A stretch of DNA of 64,000 bases from Haliea sp041746975 (GTDB lineage: Bacteria > Pseudomonadota > Gammaproteobacteria > Pseudomonadales > Halieaceae), in NCBI GenBank assembly GCA_041746975.1, contig JBGTGB010000004.1:1-64000 (forward strand), in the 5' to 3' direction. Position numbers and translations under genes: made by a program. This document shows, in pieces, positions 53,021-61,406 of the stretch; positions within the stretch are counted from its first letter, which is position 1; every line of letters begins with the position of its first letter. The notes under the pieces are model-generated. The model saw nothing but the letters and a program-made list of their open reading frames with translations. It had not been told where the DNA came from and did not search any database.

Positions 53021-55090
53021 TCAGGCCACCTGCGGAGGCTCGGGGCTCGGATTGACCTGCAACATCTCATCGTGTTCCGCCATGTTCCAGGGCAGGCTGG
53101 CGGGGGAAATGTGCAGGAAGTGCAGGTGCTTTTCGAACTGGTCGAGGATATCGGTGATGATGTCCTGCTGGTCAAAACCGAACAGGTCATAGGCCTGGCC
53201 TCCCCGGCGCAGGAATACCTCAGCCCGATAGTAGGTACTGAGAGCTTCCGGGTTGTGCTCCATCTCCGGGAAGGCGTAATTGGGCAGGGCATGCTCCAGC
53301 ATCCTGATTTCGTAGACGAAGTCGACCTGGTCGTCCTTGATGACCTCCAGCCAGATACGGAAGGGGACTTCCTCATCGTGTACTGCGGCTTGCCACTCCT
53401 GTTTTTCCAGTTCCCGCTGCACCCGGAACATGGCCTTGCGCACGGTGGTGGATATGAATTCCGCTACCTGCTCCTGATCCGGATGGCTCACCAGCCCGGC
53501 GAGGCGGCGGCGCCAGAGCCCCTTGCCGGAAGTGCCGGAAAAGCGGCTCTGGATCCCCGTTTGCAGGCTGGTATGGTGGTGGCCCTCAATAACCAGTGCT
53601 CGCCACATGCCGAGGGCGGCCACGATCATGATCAGGGAAAAAGGCAGCGCGCTGGCGATGGTCATGGTCTGCAGGGCGCTGAGTCCACCCGCCAGCAACA
53701 GAGCGGCTGCCACCGCGCCTTCCGCAGAGGCCCAGAAAATGCGCTGCCAGGCCGGCGTGACTGCCGCGCCACCCGAGGCCAGCGAGTCGATCACCAGCGA
53801 GCCCGAGTCCGAGGAGGTGACGAAGAACGTGATAATCAAGACCACGGTGATAAAGGACACCACGGATGACAGTGGCAGCACTTCGTAGAGCTTGAACAGA
53901 GCCACGGCGTGGTCTGCCTGGACGTCGGCAATCAGGGTGCTGTAGCCCTCGTTCATGATCAGGTGCAGGGCGGTGTCGCCGAAAATCGAGAACCAGAGGA
54001 AGGTGAAGATCGTCGGCACCAGCATCACCCCCACCACAAACTGGCGGATAGTGCGGCCGCGGCTGATCTTGGCGATGAACAGGCCGACGAAGGGCGCCCA
54101 TGCAATGGTCCAGCCGAAGATGAACAGGGTCCAGTTGCCAATCCAGTCACTGCGCGAATAGGCCTGCAGGTTGAAGGTGCGTTCAACAATATGGTTCAGA
54201 TAGCTGCCGGTGTTCTGCAGGAAGCTCTCGAGGATGTGGATGGTGGGCCCGACCGTGAACACGAACAGCATCAGGAACACTGCCAGCACCATGTTGAGCA
54301 CAGATAGGCGCTTGATGCCCTTGTCCAGGCCCGCGACCACGGAGACGATAGCGAGGCAGGTGATGATCACAATCGCAATGATCTGCACAGTGACGTTGAC
54401 TGGAATTTCCGGCCACAGGTAATTGATGCCGGCATTGATCTGGGCTACGGACAGCCCAAGGGTCGTGGCGATCCCGAACATGGTACCGAGAATTGCAAAT
54501 ACGTCGACCGCGTGGCCGATGGGTCCGTAGATTCTGTCGCCGATCAACGGGTACAGCGCCGAGCGGATTGACAGCGGCAGGCCGTGGCGGAAGGCGAAGT
54601 AGGCCAGTACCAGCCCGACCAGACCGTAGATGGCCCAGATGTGAAAGCCCCAGTGGAAGAAGGCAATCTGCATTGCCTGCTTGGCCGCGTCCACGGTTTC
54701 CCCGGCGCCCGCGGGCGGAGTAGCATAGTGCAGCACCGGTTCCGCCACCCCGAAGAACAGTAGCGCGATACCGTAGCCGGCGGAAAACAGCATGGCAAAC
54801 CAGGCGGGGAAACTGTACTGCGGGTCGGCATGGTCGGGGCCGAGCTTGATATGGCCCCAGCTGGTGAAGGCCACGCCGACGATAAACACCAGGAAAAACG
54901 CCACCGACAGCATGTAGAACCAGCCGAAGGTTGAGGTGATGTACGCGAGGGTGGAGCTGAACACCTCCCCGGCCAATTCCGGGTTGCTGATGGTTCCGAA
55001 TACCAGCAGCAGGATCACGATCACCGCTGGAACAAATACTGGAATCAGAATGGTGGAGGTGGATTCGGCGGCAGTTTTTGCCTGGCTCAT
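53021..55090 (-). CDS. BCCT-family transporter (BetT-like) with long cytoplasmic tail
   Basis: 689 aa. Twelve membrane segments in the first about 510 residues; family motifs GYGIALLFFGVAEPVLHYAT, FHWGFHIWAIYGLVGLVLAY, and FIFGWTIAWAPFVGLFIAKI (the tryptophan box). The C-terminal about 170 residues are soluble, as in BetT, where the tail takes part in osmotic activation. The substrate is likely choline, betaine, carnitine or a related quaternary amine. First gene of the carrier-porin-binding protein operon. Confidence 0.92.
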   Translation of the reverse strand: MSQAKTAAESTSTILIPVFVPAVIVILLLVFGTISNPELAGEVFSSTLAYITSTFGWFYMLSVAFFLVFIVGVAFTSWGHIKLGPDHADPQYSFPAWFAMLFSAGYGIALLFFGVAEPVLHYATPPAGAGETVDAAKQAMQIAFFHWGFHIWAIYGLVGLVLAYFAFRHGLPLSIRSALYPLIGDRIYGPIGHAVDVFAILGTMFGIATTLGLSVAQINAGINYLWPEIPVNVTVQIIAIVIITCLAIVSVVAGLDKGIKRLSVLNMVLAVFLMLFVFTVGPTIHILESFLQNTGSYLNHIVERTFNLQAYSRSDWIGNWTLFIFGWTIAWAPFVGLFIAKISRGRTIRQFVVGVMLVPTIFTFLWFSIFGDTALHLIMNEGYSTLIADVQADHAVALFKLYEVLPLSSVVSFITVVLIITFFVTSSDSGSLVIDSLASGGAAVTPAWQRIFWASAEGAVAAALLLAGGLSALQTMTIASALPFSLIMIVAALGMWRALVIEGHHHTSLQTGIQSRFSGTSGKGLWRRRLAGLVSHPDQEQVAEFISTTVRKAMFRVQRELEKQEWQAAVHDEEVPFRIWLEVIKDDQVDFVYEIRMLEHALPNYAFPEMEHNPEALSTYYRAEVFLRRGGQAYDLFGFDQQDIITDILDQFEKHLHFLHISPASLPWNMAEHDEMLQVNPSPEPPQVA

Positions 55091-55249
55091 GGATGGGTTT
55101 CCTCGATCCGGGGCTTAATCGGGGTGGCTGCAGCCGGCCCCACGATATTTTCAGGGTAACAGACGCCGCCGGTGAGGTGTAGGGCGGAATTCCCGCATGT
55201 TAGCCCGCTGTGTCTGGTGATGCTGTGTCGGCAACACCTGTTCTGCTAC

Positions 55250-55269
55250 TGTTACGGGCCTGTGTAACA
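55250..55269. promoter_or_regulatory. Possible operator upstream of the MDR reductase
   Basis: Inverted repeat TGTTAC-N8-GTAACA about 30 bp before the ATG at 55301. Its symmetry and position suggest a repressor site, but it could be chance. Confidence 0.35.
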
Positions 55270-55300
55270 TCTTCGTCCAGCACCTGACCCCGGAGCCGCC

Positions 55301-56311
55301 ATGACTGCCCTGCAGAACCGTCAGTTTCTTCTCAAAGCCCGGCCAACGGGCCGCATCGAGCGCAGCCACTTCGATTTTGTCGAGTCACCCGTTCCGGAGC
55401 CTGGCCCCAACCAGGCGCTGGTGCAGGTGAAGTACCTGAGCCTGGACCCGACCAACCGGATCTGGATGAGCGACATGGACCAGTACATGCCGCCGGTGGC
55501 GATTGGCGAGGTCATGCGCGGCGGCGGGATTGGCGTGGTGGTAAAGTCCAATTCTGCGCGTTACCAGCCCGGCGCCCACGTGCTGGGCCTTACCGGCTGG
55601 CAGGACTACTGCCTTGCGGACGAGGGCGCCAACGCCATGACAGTGCTGCCATCGGACCTGCCCATCCCCCTGTCCACGATGCTCGGTGCCTGTGGCATGA
55701 CCGGCGTCACCGCCTATTTTGGCCTGCTCGAGCTGGGTCGGCCCCAGCCCGGGGAAACGGTACTGGTATCCGCGGCGGCGGGCGCAGTCGGTTCAGTGGT
55801 CGGCCAGATCGCCAAAATCCAGGGTTGCCGGGTGGTGGGCATTGCCGGTGGTGACGACAAGTGTCGTCATATTGTCGAAGCTCTGGGTTTCGATGCGGCG
55901 GTGGACTACAAGGCCGCGGACTGGCGCGAGCAGCTGGTGGCGGCGACACCGGACGGTATTGATGTCAATTTCGAGAATGTCGGTGGCGAAATCATGGAAG
56001 CGGTGATGCCGCGAATGAACCTGTTCGGGCGCATGCCCCTGTGCGGGATGATTTCCGGCTACAACAGCGGCGAGCCCATGCGCGCGGATTTCGCGCCCAT
56101 CCTCATGCGCCGGATCGAGGTGCGCGGCTTTATCGTCACCGACTTCATGGAGCGCTTCAACGAGGCCACGACACAGCTTGCGACCTGGTATCTGGAGGGC
56201 AAGCTCAAGCACGAGGAAACCGTGGTGGAGGGTCTGGAGCAGGCTCCCGAGGCGGTCAACCTGCTGTTCGACGGTGGCAATGTTGGCAAGCTGGTGGTGA
56301 AGGTCAGCTAG
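55301..56311 (+). CDS. NADP-dependent MDR-type oxidoreductase (CurA-like)
   Basis: 336 aa, zinc-independent medium-chain reductase. Features: FLLKARPTGRIERSHF and YLSLDPTNRIWMSDMDQYMP at the N-terminus, and the Rossmann loop ETVLVSAAAGAVGSVVGQIA at about residues 152-171. GIDVNFENVGGEIMEAVM and LCGMISGYN are typical of the leukotriene B4 dehydrogenase/curcumin reductase group, which reduces C=C bonds of enones with NADPH. CGGAG precedes the ATG. Single gene. Confidence 0.92.
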   Translation: MTALQNRQFLLKARPTGRIERSHFDFVESPVPEPGPNQALVQVKYLSLDPTNRIWMSDMDQYMPPVAIGEVMRGGGIGVVVKSNSARYQPGAHVLGLTGWQDYCLADEGANAMTVLPSDLPIPLSTMLGACGMTGVTAYFGLLELGRPQPGETVLVSAAAGAVGSVVGQIAKIQGCRVVGIAGGDDKCRHIVEALGFDAAVDYKAADWREQLVAATPDGIDVNFENVGGEIMEAVMPRMNLFGRMPLCGMISGYNSGEPMRADFAPILMRRIEVRGFIVTDFMERFNEATTQLATWYLEGKLKHEETVVEGLEQAPEAVNLLFDGGNVGKLVVKVS

Positions 56312-56326
56312 TATCCTGCCTCGGCC

Positions 56327-57277
56327 TTAGCGGATTGCGACCGGGTTGATGATCGCCTGCACCGCGCCCTCAAAGCGCGGTTGGCCGAGGACGAACAGGA
56401 ATTCTGTCGCCCCGTCCGCGGCCAGTTCCCGCGTGTCCATGTTCTCGAGGATGTACACGCCATTGCGCGCCAACAGCTCCTGATGGGCCGGAAACATTTC
56501 GTCGGCTTTCTCCCCCGGCAGTGCGTCCAGGCCCCAGGTGTCGGCGCCCACCGCGACGACTCCAAGCTCCGCCAGGTAGCGAGCGCCTTCCTGGTTCAGG
56601 CCCGGCTCTCCCGCCATGAAGCGTGCCGGGTCAGTCTCCGCCACGGCCAGCCAGCCGGTGTGAAAGAGGACAACATCCCCCTGCTCAATGGTAACGTTCT
56701 GGGCTGCTGCCGCAGCCTTGATCTCCGCACTGCCAAAGATGGTACCCGCATCCAGAATTTCCTGTCCCAGATGGCTGGCCATGTTGATCAGCACGCCGCG
56801 GGTAACGATAGGCGGCAGGGTGTCGATGCCGAAACTGGTGAGCCCGGTGACCGTCACGAACTCGCTGGCGTGTTTGCCGTTGTAGTAGCGGTGGTTGATG
56901 CCCAGGTGACCAAGACCGTCGATCTGGCTGCCAATCCCCATCCAGGTCTGCAGCAGGTCGTCGTTGGAGGTGAGCTGGTTGGCGGCCACCGGCGCGCCGA
57001 CACCATCGTCCAGTTGCAGCACGGTGAGCGCGTAGCTGCGGGGTCCATAGGCAGGCGTGTCCGGGCCGGTCTTCACTCCCAGGGCGTAGGTCTTGCCGGT
57101 CTTCACCAGGCGGGCGGCCTGCAGTACCTTTTCAGGCGACAGGTAGTTGATCGCGCCCAGGGTATCGTCAGCACCGTGGCGTGAGGGATACCAGCCCTTG
57201 TCTTCTTCAGCGCCGGCGGCAGGGAGGGTGGGCAGCAGAAGCAGCATGATCAGGCAGCTTGATCGCAGTGAGGTCAT
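56327..57277 (-). CDS. Secreted cyclase family protein (kynurenine formamidase fold)
   Basis: 316 aa from ATG 57277, chosen because the signal peptide (SCLIMLLLLPTLPAAGA) starts there. The metal-binding region is GSQIDGLGHLGINHRYYNG, a variant of the cyclase HxGTHxDxxxH motif seen in the longer subgroup. VLINMASHLGQEILDAGTIF and VVLFHTGWLAVAETD follow. The reaction is a metal-dependent hydrolysis or cyclisation; the substrate is unknown. The exported location is unlike KynB. Confidence 0.85.
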   Translation of the reverse strand: MTSLRSSCLIMLLLLPTLPAAGAEEDKGWYPSRHGADDTLGAINYLSPEKVLQAARLVKTGKTYALGVKTGPDTPAYGPRSYALTVLQLDDGVGAPVAANQLTSNDDLLQTWMGIGSQIDGLGHLGINHRYYNGKHASEFVTVTGLTSFGIDTLPPIVTRGVLINMASHLGQEILDAGTIFGSAEIKAAAAAQNVTIEQGDVVLFHTGWLAVAETDPARFMAGEPGLNQEGARYLAELGVVAVGADTWGLDALPGEKADEMFPAHQELLARNGVYILENMDTRELAADGATEFLFVLGQPRFEGAVQAIINPVAIR

Positions 57278-57305
57278 GGCGTGGGTTCCCTTAGGTTGGC
57301 TGTGA

Positions 57306-58022
57306 TCAGAACGTGGCATTGTGGTAGACGTTCTGTACATCGTCCAGGTAGTTGAGCATGTCCAGCAGCTTTTCCATGACCTCGGTGTCTTCCTCCTCCA
57401 GCGTCACCGATGCCTGGGGCACGAACTGTACTTCATCCACCTCGAACTCGAGATCGCCGAAGGTGTCCAGCAGGGCCTGGCGGGCCTTGAAGTGTTCGGT
57501 ATGGGGGACAAAGACGCTGATATTGCCGGCCTCGTTCTCGATGTCAGTGACATCGACGTCCGCCTCCATCAGGGCTTCGAGGGCGGCGTCCTCGTCATCG
57601 CCGGCAAAGACCAGGATGGCGCTGTGATCGAACAGGTGACTGACGCTGCCAGGGGTGCCAAGCTTGCACTTGGTCTTGGTGAAGCAGTGGCGGACATCGC
57701 CGAAGGTGCGGTTGGGGTTGTCAGTCAGGCACTCGACAATGACCATGCTGCCGCCGGGGCCGAAACCTTCATAGCGGGCCAGGGCGAAGTCCTCGCCACC
57801 GCCACCGGAGGCCTTGTCGATGGCTTTTTCAATAACGTGTGCAGGCACCTGATCCTTGCGCGCACGCTCGAGCAGGCTGCGCAGGGCCAGGTTGGCGTCA
57901 GGGTCCGTGCCGCCGCCCTTGCCGGTGACATAGATTTCCCGCGCGTACCTGCTGTACACCCTGGCCTTGGCGTCAGAGGTTTTGGCGATGGATTCCTTGC
58001 GATTCTGGTAGGCGCGGCCCAT
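57306..58022 (-). CDS. YebC/PmpR family DNA-binding protein (YeeN-like)
   Basis: 238 aa, typical length. GRAYQNRKESIAKTSDAKAR, ALRSLLERARKDQVPAHVIE, and YEGFGPGGSMVIVECLTDN are hallmarks. The ANAK/AKTS start (QNRKESIAKTSDAKAR in place of KWANIKHKK) places it in the YeeN (YebC2) subgroup. Members act as regulators, and recent work implicates some in relief of ribosome stalling at prolines, which would fit with EpmB/EF-P in the same genome. Confidence 0.92.
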   Translation of the reverse strand: MGRAYQNRKESIAKTSDAKARVYSRYAREIYVTGKGGGTDPDANLALRSLLERARKDQVPAHVIEKAIDKASGGGGEDFALARYEGFGPGGSMVIVECLTDNPNRTFGDVRHCFTKTKCKLGTPGSVSHLFDHSAILVFAGDDEDAALEALMEADVDVTDIENEAGNISVFVPHTEHFKARQALLDTFGDLEFEVDEVQFVPQASVTLEEEDTEVMEKLLDMLNYLDDVQNVYHNATF

Positions 58023-58236
58023 TGAAATTTCCCGATTGCAGTCAGCCGCGCATTATAGGTCCCTCCCCCCGGGGGCTGACAAGCCGTGGCACCGCCGGCA
58101 TGCATGCCTCCCCGCGTCAGCTGCAGCTCTGCCGCAGCTTGGCGGGCGCGGGTTGTGGTATCGTTCGTGAATCGGGCCAGGGCTCGCGATCGCGGAACCT
58201 GGCCACCCGACTCAAGGAGTCGACAGGGAGCTCAAC

Positions 58237-58287
58237 ATGTCCGTCAGCGTTCGCTGCGTGTTGAATAGGCGGTCCGATGGCGGGTGA
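58237..58287 (+). other. Possible short leader frame overlapping the ChaC-like start
   Basis: A 16-codon frame starting at ATG 58237 with AGGGAG six bases before it. Its TGA (58285-58287) lies just inside the ChaC-like gene, whose own ribosome binding site is weak. This arrangement suggests translational coupling. The peptide (MSVSVRCVLNRRSDGG) has no known family. Confidence 0.35.
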
Positions 58288-58828
58288 GCTGGCTGCGGCG
58301 GCTGGCGCCCACTGGGTATTTGGCTACGGGTCGCTGATCTACAAGGTGGATTTCCCGTTCCTGCAGCGGGAGAAGGCCGCTGTAACCGGCTGGCAACGCC
58401 GCTTCTGGCAGGGTTCCCACGATCACCGGGGTACGGCGGAAGCTCCCGGGCGGGTGGTCACTCTGGTGCCCGCGCCTGGCGAGGTTTGTAAGGGTATGGC
58501 CTACCTGATCGACGAATCGGTGTTCGAGCATCTGGATCACCGGGAAAAGAATGGCTACAGGCGCCATGAGGTAGAGATTGCCCTGGCCGGGCCGGGTGAC
58601 AGCGTGGCCGGCGTGCTCTATGTGGCTGACGAGGACAATCACGCGTTCCTGGGGCCGGCTCCCACTGCGGCTATTGCAGCCCACATCGCGGCTGCGTCCG
58701 GGCCCAGTGGCAGCAACCGGGACTATCTTCTGCAGCTGGCCCGGGCGCTGCGGGAACTTGACGCCGTGGACCCGCACGTGCAGGAACTGGCACAGTTGGT
58801 GCGGCAGATACCGGGCCCAGGCCCCTAA
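58277..58828 (+). CDS. Gamma-glutamylcyclotransferase, ChaC-like
   Basis: 183 aa. Motifs: WVFGYGSLIYKVDFPFL (substrate-binding YGSL), GWQRRFWQGSHDHRGT, GRVVTLVPAPGEVCKGMAY and FEHLDHREKNGYRRHEV, whose Glu in HREKNGY is in the catalytic position. ChaC enzymes split glutathione into 5-oxoproline and Cys-Gly in the cytoplasm. The next gene encodes a YghU-type glutathione transferase 57 bp on, supporting a glutathione-linked function. Confidence 0.92.
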   Translation: MAGELAAAAGAHWVFGYGSLIYKVDFPFLQREKAAVTGWQRRFWQGSHDHRGTAEAPGRVVTLVPAPGEVCKGMAYLIDESVFEHLDHREKNGYRRHEVEIALAGPGDSVAGVLYVADEDNHAFLGPAPTAAIAAHIAAASGPSGSNRDYLLQLARALRELDAVDPHVQELAQLVRQIPGPGP

Positions 58829-58885
58829 CCACAGGTCTGCCCGGTCTCGCAACCGGGTGGAAGCAGACAGGGAGAACAGCGAATT

Positions 58886-59731
58886 ATGGAAGACAGTAAC
58901 AGCTACGTACCACCTCGCGTCTGGTCCGCAGACACGGAGACTGGCGGGCGCTTCGCCAGCATCAATCGGCCGGTGGCGGGGCCGACCCATGACAAGGTAT
59001 TGCCGGTGGGCAAGCACCCGCTGCAGCTCTACTCGCTGGCCACGCCCAACGGCATCAAGGTCACCGTGCTGCTGGAGGAGTTGTTGGCGCTGGGTATAAG
59101 CGACGCCGAGTATGACGCCTGGCCCATCAATATTCTTGAGGGCGATCAGTTCGGCTCCGGGTTTGTGGACATAAATCCCAACTCCAAGATCCCGGCCCTG
59201 CTCGATCACAGTACCTCGCCGCCGACCCGCCTGTTCGAGTCCGGGGCGATCCTGGTGTACCTGGCGGAGAAATTTGGCGCCTTCCTGCCGACCGCTGCGC
59301 CCGCGCGCGCCGAGTGCCTGTCCTGGCTGTTCTGGCAGATGGGCAGCGCACCTTACCTGGGTGGCGGCTTCGGCCATTTCTATGCCTACGCACCGGAGAA
59401 ATGGGAGTACCCGATCAATCGCTTCACCATGGAGGTCAAGCGCCAGCTCGACGTGCTGGACCGCAACCTGGCGGAGCGAAAGTATCTTTGCGGTGATGAC
59501 TACACCATCGCCGACATGGCCGTCTGGCCCTGGTATGGCGGCCTGGTGCTGGAGACGATTTACGATGCCCAGGAGTTTCTGGATGTCGGCTCCTACGCGC
59601 ACCTCAATCGCTGGGCCCGGGATATCCAGGCCCGCCCCGGCGTGCAGCGCGGGCGCAGGGTCAACCGCGTCTGGGGCCCGGAAGAAGAGCAGCTGCCAGA
59701 GCGGCACGCCGCCAGTGACTTCGATGGCTAG
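58886..59731 (+). CDS. yghU: Glutathione S-transferase, YghU-type
   Basis: 281 aa. The long N-terminal extension (YVPPRVWSADTETGGRFASI, NRPVAGPTHDK) is typical of YghU/YfcG disulfide-bond oxidoreductases. The thioredoxin-like domain has YSLATPNGIKVTVLLEEL and PNSKIPALLDH, ESGAILVYLAEKFG; then the helical domain has YTIADMAVWPWYGGLV. It lacks the usual N-terminal catalytic Ser/Tyr/Cys in favour of the TPNG loop, as YghU does. Probably reduces organic disulfides or peroxides with two bound glutathiones. The stop overlaps the TMEM43-like start by 8 bp. Confidence 0.92.
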   Translation: MEDSNSYVPPRVWSADTETGGRFASINRPVAGPTHDKVLPVGKHPLQLYSLATPNGIKVTVLLEELLALGISDAEYDAWPINILEGDQFGSGFVDINPNSKIPALLDHSTSPPTRLFESGAILVYLAEKFGAFLPTAAPARAECLSWLFWQMGSAPYLGGGFGHFYAYAPEKWEYPINRFTMEVKRQLDVLDRNLAERKYLCGDDYTIADMAVWPWYGGLVLETIYDAQEFLDVGSYAHLNRWARDIQARPGVQRGRRVNRVWGPEEEQLPERHAASDFDG

Positions 59732-60788
59732 CTCGGGGGTGGCCAGCCTGCTCAAGGCCGGCCTGCGTATAGCGCTGGGTTTGCTGATCACCTGGCTGAG
59801 TCTGAAGACGGTCTGGCACGTGGAGCGCGCCAACGTGGTTGGCGGTCGCAGCCAGGCCCAGCTGGAGCATATGCTGCCGCTAAGAGTTACGCCGGAATAC
59901 CGCGACCCCGCCGCCGAGGGGGAATTCCTGTGGCTGACCGGCGAGCTGCTCGCGACCGACCTGCGCGACCCGCTGACTGGTTTCCAGGTGCGTGGGGTGG
60001 CGCTGCGCCGTCAGGTCGAGATGCTGCAATGGCACGAGTTCTGTCAGCAGCGGGAGAACGAGCGCAAGCAATGCGAGTACCGGGCCCTGTGGCTGGATGT
60101 GCTGGAGCGGACCGGCCGCTTTGACAGCCAGTTCGGTGAACAGGGTCTGGCCAATCCCGAGGCCTTTCCGGAGGAATCCGTGACCCTGTGGGGCGAGGGC
60201 AATCTACTGGGCGCCTATCAGCTTTCCGAGCCCTATCTTGAACTACTGCAGAGCGGCCCAGGGTTCTTTGAGCGCTGGGAGATCGTGGGGCCGCAACAGG
60301 TCGATTATGCGGGCGATTGGTACTCCTATGGCGAAGCTGACGATACCAGTGCAGAAGACCACGCGCTCTATCTGCTGCCACCCCCGGCAGCGGAGGAGGA
60401 GGCGGGGGATCGCATCGGTACCCTGCGCGTGATCTACCGGGTGCTGCCCGCGCTGGAGGTGACCCTCGCCGGCCGCCAGGAAGGTGAGCTGATCGTGCCT
60501 CATGAGCTCAGCCAATATGCCTGGGTGGAGGCCATGCTCCCCGGCAATCACAGCCTGGAGTCATTGCTCCAGGGTAGCGGCGCCTATAGCGGCTATGACG
60601 CCTGGGGTAATCGTCAGGGTGCCTGGCCCATGCTGTTGATCGGGTTCGGGCTGCTGCTGCCACCGCTGCTGCGCCGTACTCCTCTCGGGCCAGTCTATGG
60701 TGACATGCAATTGCGCTTCCGCTTTGCCGCCATGGTTGCCGCAACGCTGGTGACGGGGCTTGCAATCAGGATCGCGGCCATGGTTTAA
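59724..60788 (+). CDS. TMEM43-family membrane protein
   Basis: 354 aa from ATG 59724, inside the end of the GST gene. One N-terminal helix (LRIALGLLITWLSLKTVW), a large soluble middle of about 240 residues with TMEM43-like features (FLWLTGELLATDLRDPLTGF, VALRRQVEMLQWHEF), and two C-terminal helices (MLLIGFGLLLPPLL, FAAMVAATLVTGLAIRIAA). It may sit in the inner membrane as a scaffold. The bacterial function is unknown. Confidence 0.82.
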   Translation: MASSGVASLLKAGLRIALGLLITWLSLKTVWHVERANVVGGRSQAQLEHMLPLRVTPEYRDPAAEGEFLWLTGELLATDLRDPLTGFQVRGVALRRQVEMLQWHEFCQQRENERKQCEYRALWLDVLERTGRFDSQFGEQGLANPEAFPEESVTLWGEGNLLGAYQLSEPYLELLQSGPGFFERWEIVGPQQVDYAGDWYSYGEADDTSAEDHALYLLPPPAAEEEAGDRIGTLRVIYRVLPALEVTLAGRQEGELIVPHELSQYAWVEAMLPGNHSLESLLQGSGAYSGYDAWGNRQGAWPMLLIGFGLLLPPLLRRTPLGPVYGDMQLRFRFAAMVAATLVTGLAIRIAAMV

Positions 60789-60835
60789 AGGTACGCGGAC
60801 TGATCAATTACAGCGACGGGAACGGAAATATATTT

Positions 60836-61384
60836 ATGGCAGGCTCACTGCAGGATCAGTTGCTCAAGGCCGGGCTGGCAGACACCGACAAGGCCAAGAA
60901 GCTGGCTAAGGAGAAGCGCAAGCAGGCCAAGGTGGCCAGGCGTTCAGGTGTTGAGCCTGGCGCAGAGACAAGGGAGGCGGCCCGCGAAGCTCTGGCGGAG
61001 AAAGCCCGGCGTGATCGCGGGCTGAACGAGGCCCGCAACGCCGAGGCCCTGCGCAAGGCGATCAATGCCCAGATCAAACAGCTGATTGAAAGTCACAAAC
61101 TGCCGCGGGGTCGCGGCGACGTTGGCTTCAATTTTACTGACGGCAAGAAAGTGAAGAAGCTCTACGTCACCGCCATGGAGCAGAAGCAGCTCGCCGCGGG
61201 CAACCTCGCCATCGCCAAGCAGGGGGATCAGTATGAGCTATTGCCCTGGCCCATTGCCGCCAAGATCGCCGAGCGCGACAGTAGCCGGGTGATTGTCTGC
61301 AGCGAGGCGGGTGCCCCGGACCTGACGGCAGAAGAGCAGGAATGGTACAAGGACTACGAAGTTCCCGATGACCTGATGTGGTGA
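60836..61384 (+). CDS. yaiL: DUF2058 family nucleic-acid-associated protein YaiL
   Basis: 182 aa. N-terminal basic helix (SLQDQLLKAGLADTDKAKKL then AKEKRKQAKVARR), typical of YaiL. Then LRKAINAQIKQLIESHKLPR, FNFTDGKKVKKLYVT, and an acidic C-terminus (EEQEWYKDYEVPDDLMW). YaiL is annotated as a nucleoprotein/polynucleotide-associated enzyme without defined activity. Single gene, convergent with the sensor kinase. Confidence 0.92.
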   Translation: MAGSLQDQLLKAGLADTDKAKKLAKEKRKQAKVARRSGVEPGAETREAAREALAEKARRDRGLNEARNAEALRKAINAQIKQLIESHKLPRGRGDVGFNFTDGKKVKKLYVTAMEQKQLAAGNLAIAKQGDQYELLPWPIAAKIAERDSSRVIVCSEAGAPDLTAEEQEWYKDYEVPDDLMW

Positions 61385-61406
61385 GCGACCTGTTTACCTG
61401 ATCTGT

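Noticed and set aside
52130..53869. 579-codon plus-strand frame
   Set aside because: Antisense to the porin and BCCT genes, both of which have clear family motifs.
58244..59833. 529-codon minus-strand frame
   Set aside because: Antisense to the ChaC-like and YghU genes; no motif recognisable.
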